This document shows, piece by piece, positions 30,048-33,529 of a stretch of DNA of 33,529 nt. The translations under genes and the position numbers were made by a program. Source of the DNA: Gemmatimonadota bacterium (GTDB taxonomy: Bacteria > Gemmatimonadota > Gemmatimonadetes > Gemmatimonadales > Gemmatimonadaceae). Within the stretch, counting starts at the first letter, position 1. Each line of letters begins with the position of its first letter. The DNA lies in assembly GCA_028287225.1 (NCBI GenBank), contig JAQBPZ010000382.1, forward strand, positions 1-33,529, written 5' to 3'. The notes beneath the pieces were generated by a model. It saw nothing but the letters and a program-made list of their open reading frames with translations. It searched no databases and was not told where the DNA came from.

Positions 30048-31568
30048 ATGCGCATCCAGGCTACCGCCCTCTGCCTCCTCGCCGCCCTCCCCGCCGCCGC
30101 CCAGACGGCGCGCCGAGGGGAGATCCCGCCCGCATTCGCCGCCGTGCGCGAGGCCGACCTTCGGCGCGACGTCGGGGAGATGGCGTCGCCCGGCATGCGC
30201 GGGCGCGAGGGCGGCACGAAAGACGAGCTGCGGGCATCCATGTGGCTTGCCGAGCGGTATCGCCGCATCGGGCTCGTGCCGATGGGCGAGGACGGCAGCT
30301 GGTTCCAGTGGTTCGACATGACGCGCACGCGCGTCTCCACCACCGCGAGCCACGCACGCATCGGGGGGCAGACGCTGACCCTGTTCGGCGACTTCATCCC
30401 GACGGGCGTCGTGCCCGCAGAGGCCAGCGGCGCCGTGCTGTGGGTGCAGGATGCGCGCGACACCACCGCCGACGTGCGCGGTCGGATCGTCGCGACACCG
30501 CTGCTCGCGCCCGCGCCGGCGACCATCCGCGCGAACAGCTACACCTACGCCACCCGGTACGCCGACGCCGCGATCGGCGGAACGCTCGCCCGCTTCGCGC
30601 GCCGCGGGGCGGCGGCGGTGATCCTCGTCGCGGACGCTCCCGTCGACAGCGCGTTCGCGGTCGTGTCCGACGCGCGCGTGCGCGGCGCCTACGACGTGGA
30701 CCGCGCCATCCCGCGAGCGGCGAACGGCTCCGACCGCGTGGCACCGCCGCCCGCGCTCGGCACCGGCCCAACGCCCGGCTTCCTCGTGCACGCCTCGATG
30801 CGCGAGGTGCTCGCCCAGCAGCCGCAGGCCGAGCTGTCGATCCGGCTCGAGCGGTTCACCGCGCCGTCGGTGAACGTGATCGGCATGGTGCGCGGCACCG
30901 ATCCGAAGCTGCGCGACGAATACGTGATCTACAGCTCGCACCAGGACGCCAACGGCGTGCGCGCCACCATGGAGGGTGACTCGGTGCACGCCGGTGCCGA
31001 CGACAACGCCTCCGTGAGCGCGGCCGGCCTCGCCGCGGCGCGGGCGTTCGTGCGCCAGCCGGGCAAGCGGTCCGTCCTGTTCATCAACCACGGCTCCGAG
31101 GAGCGCGGCCTGCTCGGCTCGCGCTACCATGCGGCGCATCCCGTCGTGCCGCTCGCGAAGGTCGTCGCGGTCCTCAACGGCGACATGATCGGCCGCAACA
31201 ACCCCGACTCGGCCGCGCTCCTCGGCACGCAGCCCCCGCATCGCAACTCGACCGACCTCGTGACGATGGCGCTGCGCGCGAACGCGCTGACAGGGAAGTT
31301 CATCCTCGACACGCTGTGGGATCGTCCGACGCATCCCGAGGGATGGTACTTCCGCAGCGACCACGTGCCGTACGCGCGCCAGAACGTGCCGGCGCTGATG
31401 TACACGACGAACCTGCATGAGGACTATCACACTCCGCGCGACAATCCGGAGAGCATCGACTACCCGAAGCTCACGCGTATGGCGCAGTGGATGTATCTCA
31501 CCGGGTGGTTCGTTGCCAACGCGGCCGAGCGGCCAAGGGTTGATCCCGGGTTCAAGCTGGAGCGTTAG
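30048..31568 (+). CDS. M28 family peptidase, exported
   Basis: Signal-like MRIQATALCLLAALPAAAQ; SSHQDANG, GADDNASVSAAG, EERGLLGSRYH, NLHEDYHTPRD. Confidence 0.9.
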   Translation: MRIQATALCLLAALPAAAQTARRGEIPPAFAAVREADLRRDVGEMASPGMRGREGGTKDELRASMWLAERYRRIGLVPMGEDGSWFQWFDMTRTRVSTTASHARIGGQTLTLFGDFIPTGVVPAEASGAVLWVQDARDTTADVRGRIVATPLLAPAPATIRANSYTYATRYADAAIGGTLARFARRGAAAVILVADAPVDSAFAVVSDARVRGAYDVDRAIPRAANGSDRVAPPPALGTGPTPGFLVHASMREVLAQQPQAELSIRLERFTAPSVNVIGMVRGTDPKLRDEYVIYSSHQDANGVRATMEGDSVHAGADDNASVSAAGLAAARAFVRQPGKRSVLFINHGSEERGLLGSRYHAAHPVVPLAKVVAVLNGDMIGRNNPDSAALLGTQPPHRNSTDLVTMALRANALTGKFILDTLWDRPTHPEGWYFRSDHVPYARQNVPALMYTTNLHEDYHTPRDNPESIDYPKLTRMAQWMYLTGWFVANAAERPRVDPGFKLER

Positions 31569-31585
31569 CTACGCGAGCTTGGAGA

Positions 31586-31902
31586 GTACGCGAATCGTGC
31601 GAACCTTCGGAGCGAAGTGTCGCGCTCCTCTGAAAGTGCCTTAACGCAGAGGTCACAGAGGGAATACCGAGGGCGCAGAGGACTGCACTCGGGCGGCTCT
31701 GGTGCACTGATCCAACCTCCACATCCCCAGAACACCTTGATGCATTTTGGGGGTGCGAGAGCATGGCTCGGTGCGCAGAAGCCGACTGACGCAGTCCTCT
31801 GCGTTCCTCGCTGTTTCGCTCCGCGTCCTCTGTGTTGATGCAGTTCGCAGTTCCAAGAGGATCGCGAGAATTCGCTCCGAAGGTTCGCAGACATTCGCGT
31901 AC
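31586..31902. repeat. Composite palindromic element E15 (copy A, flanks tesB)
   Basis: ~45-bp termini gtacgcgaatcgtgcgaaccttcggagcgaa... / ...ttcgctccgaaggttcgcagacattcgcgtac; inner CAGAGG arms; cattttgggggtgcg core. Confidence 0.92.
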
Positions 31903-31926
31903 CCTCCAAGCACGCGGAGCGAACAG

Positions 31927-32781
31927 CTATTTCGAGCCGACCCGGATAAGCCCTTCCTGTGCCACCGAGGCCACCAGCTCGCCCGACTGCGAGTGGATCG
32001 TCCCGCGCACGAAGCCGCGGGCACCGGCCGCGACGGGGCTGTCGGTGGAGTAGAGCAGCCACTCGTCGGCGCGGAAGGGCCGGTGCATCCAGAGCGAGTG
32101 ATCGAGCGACGCGAGGCGCAGACCCGGCGCGCGGTAGGCGATGCCGTGCGGCTGCAACGCCGTCACGAGCAGCCCGTAATCCGACGCATACGCCAGCACC
32201 GCCTGGTGGATCGCCGGGTCGTCCGGCAGGCGCCCATCCGCCCGGAACCACGCTCGGCGCACCGCCTCACGCGTCTCCGTCCCGTACGGGTGGATCGGCC
32301 GGACGTCGATCGGGCGGTCCTGGGTGACGACGCTGCGCAGGGGCTCGGGAATGCTGCTCGCGCGCTCGCGCAGCACCGTCAGCTCCGGGACGGTGCTCTC
32401 CGGGTCCGGAACCTCCCCCATCTCGATCTGGTGCTCGGGCCCGGGCTCCGTCACGTGGAAGGAGACGGAGAGGTTGAAGATCGCCTGCCCGTGCTGGATG
32501 GCCGTGACGCGCCGCGTCGTGAAGCTCCGTCCGTCGCGCAGGCGATCGACGAAGTAGACGATCGGCGCGGCCAGGTCGCCGGGGAGGATGAAGTAGCCGT
32601 GGGCGGAGTGGGCCTCGCGACCATCGGCGACGGTGCGACGGGCCGCGACGAGGGCCTGGGCGAACACCTGGCCGCCGTAGACCTGGCCGGTGCCGAGGTC
32701 GCGATTCTGGCCGCGGTAGATGTTGACCTCGAGGGGCTCGAGGTCGAGGAGGGCGACGAGTTCTGCGAGTGGCTTGGACAT
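31927..32781 (-). CDS. acyl-CoA thioesterase II (TesB-like)
   Basis: MSKPLAELVALLDLEPLEVNIYRGQN...VYGGQVFAQAL; ASLDHSLWMHRPFRADEWLLY; RGTIHSQSGELVASVAQEGLIR. Confidence 0.93.
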   Translation of the reverse strand: MSKPLAELVALLDLEPLEVNIYRGQNRDLGTGQVYGGQVFAQALVAARRTVADGREAHSAHGYFILPGDLAAPIVYFVDRLRDGRSFTTRRVTAIQHGQAIFNLSVSFHVTEPGPEHQIEMGEVPDPESTVPELTVLRERASSIPEPLRSVVTQDRPIDVRPIHPYGTETREAVRRAWFRADGRLPDDPAIHQAVLAYASDYGLLVTALQPHGIAYRAPGLRLASLDHSLWMHRPFRADEWLLYSTDSPVAAGARGFVRGTIHSQSGELVASVAQEGLIRVGSK

Positions 32782-32831
32782 GCGAGCAATGTCGCCGGTC
32801 GCTTGTGGCGTTGCCAGCTGGGGCTCTGGTC

Positions 32832-33139
32832 GTACGCGAATCTTGCGAGCCTGCGGAGCGAATTGACGCGATGCCTTGGCAAGAGCATCAACACAGAGGA
32901 CGCAGAGGGAAACAGCGAGGAACGCAGAGGACTGCGTCAGTCGGCTTATGCGCACCGATCCATGCTCTCGCACCCCCAAAATGCATCGAAGTGTTTTTGG
33001 GCCGCGGGGTCGGATCGGTGCACCGGAGCGCGCCCGATGCAGTCCTCTGCGCCCTCGGTATTCCCTCTGTGACCTCTGCGTTAAGGCACTTTCAGAGGAT
33101 CGCGACACTTCGCTCCGAAGGTTCGCACGATTCGCGTAC
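32832..33139. repeat. Composite palindromic element E16 (copy B, inverted relative to E15)
   Basis: Reverse complement aligns end-to-end with E15 by eye; ORF track gives AVLCALGIPSVTSALRHFQR(S/I)ATLRSEGSHDSRT from both. Confidence 0.92.
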
Positions 33140-33163
33140 GAAGAAGGCCCGGCTGTGGCGGCG

Positions 33164-33505
33164 CTAATGCGGCGTGATGCTCCGCGGCGCCATCAGCTCG
33201 CCCGCGGCCCGGCGCGCGGGGAGCGACTCGCTCAACAGCCCGACCATGAACCGCTGCGCCTCCGAGATCCGCTCCACCTCGATGGCGATCGCGTCGACCG
33301 CTGCCTCGAGCCGCTCCTGGCGCTCCTCGTCGTGCGGGGCGCCGATCGCCGTCTTCCTCGGTGAGCCGAGGCGCCAGAGGACCCGGGCGCCGAGCCCGAT
33401 GGCGACGAGCGAGGCGATGCTGACGACGATGATCGTCATCACCTGGGCGAACTGCTGGACGTCTGATTCCATGGAAGGGCTCCGGGGGGTACTGTTTTCC
33501 TGCAC
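33164..33505 (-). CDS. small membrane-anchored hypothetical protein
   Basis: Single hydrophobic helix (VMTIIVVSIASLVAIGLGARVLW) then charged, helix-prone region; start may be 33472. Confidence 0.65.
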   Translation of the reverse strand: MQENSTPRSPSMESDVQQFAQVMTIIVVSIASLVAIGLGARVLWRLGSPRKTAIGAPHDEERQERLEAAVDAIAIEVERISEAQRFMVGLLSESLPARRAAGELMAPRSITPH

Positions 33506-33529
33506 TACGGGCCCGGGGCGGGGGAAGTT

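Noticed and set aside
31747-33072. 441-aa plus-strand ORF spanning both E15 and E16
   Set aside because: Reads through both repeats and antisense to TesB; repeat-derived termini.

Overview
High-GC (probably Gemmatimonadota-like; inferred, not proven) chromosomal window with about 21 well-supported protein-coding genes of mostly housekeeping or metabolic type: a YbhN/LPG-synthase-TM-like membrane protein, alpha/beta hydrolase, SAM methyltransferase, secreted Asp-box/BNR repeat protein, FabI, single-domain response regulator, cardiolipin synthase-like PLD, PAP2 phosphatase, 2H phosphoesterase, PLP decarboxylase, CysK, aldo/keto reductase, TlpA-like thioredoxin plus CcdA, hybrid histidine kinase, EttA, a frameshifted DHFR-family gene, DJ-1/PfpI protein, GAF protein, M28 peptidase, TesB thioesterase and several hypotheticals. 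No tRNA, rRNA, CRISPR array or transposase was recognised. The striking content is intergenic. Nearly every gap over about 80 bp holds a long imperfect palindrome of roughly 85-550 bp, built from a small set of interchangeable modules: CAGAGGAC-type 9-bp-period arms, GTCGAAAGGGGACAAACGATCGAACGGAGGGG-type arms, GTACGCGAA-type arms, and a shared CCCCAAAAA core. The elements often begin within about 30 bp of a stop codon. Highlights: (i) two ~310-bp copies in opposite orientation tightly bracket tesB, a potential invertible or mobilisable cassette; (ii) a heptamer (GAGTAAC)n at gene 3' ends that puts TAA in all reading frames of the outgoing gene; (iii) a stop-to-stop multi-hairpin array with CTTGGCGGGCG linkers between two convergent genes; (iv) a 68-bp inverted repeat with one mismatch. 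All coordinates and alignments were read by eye.
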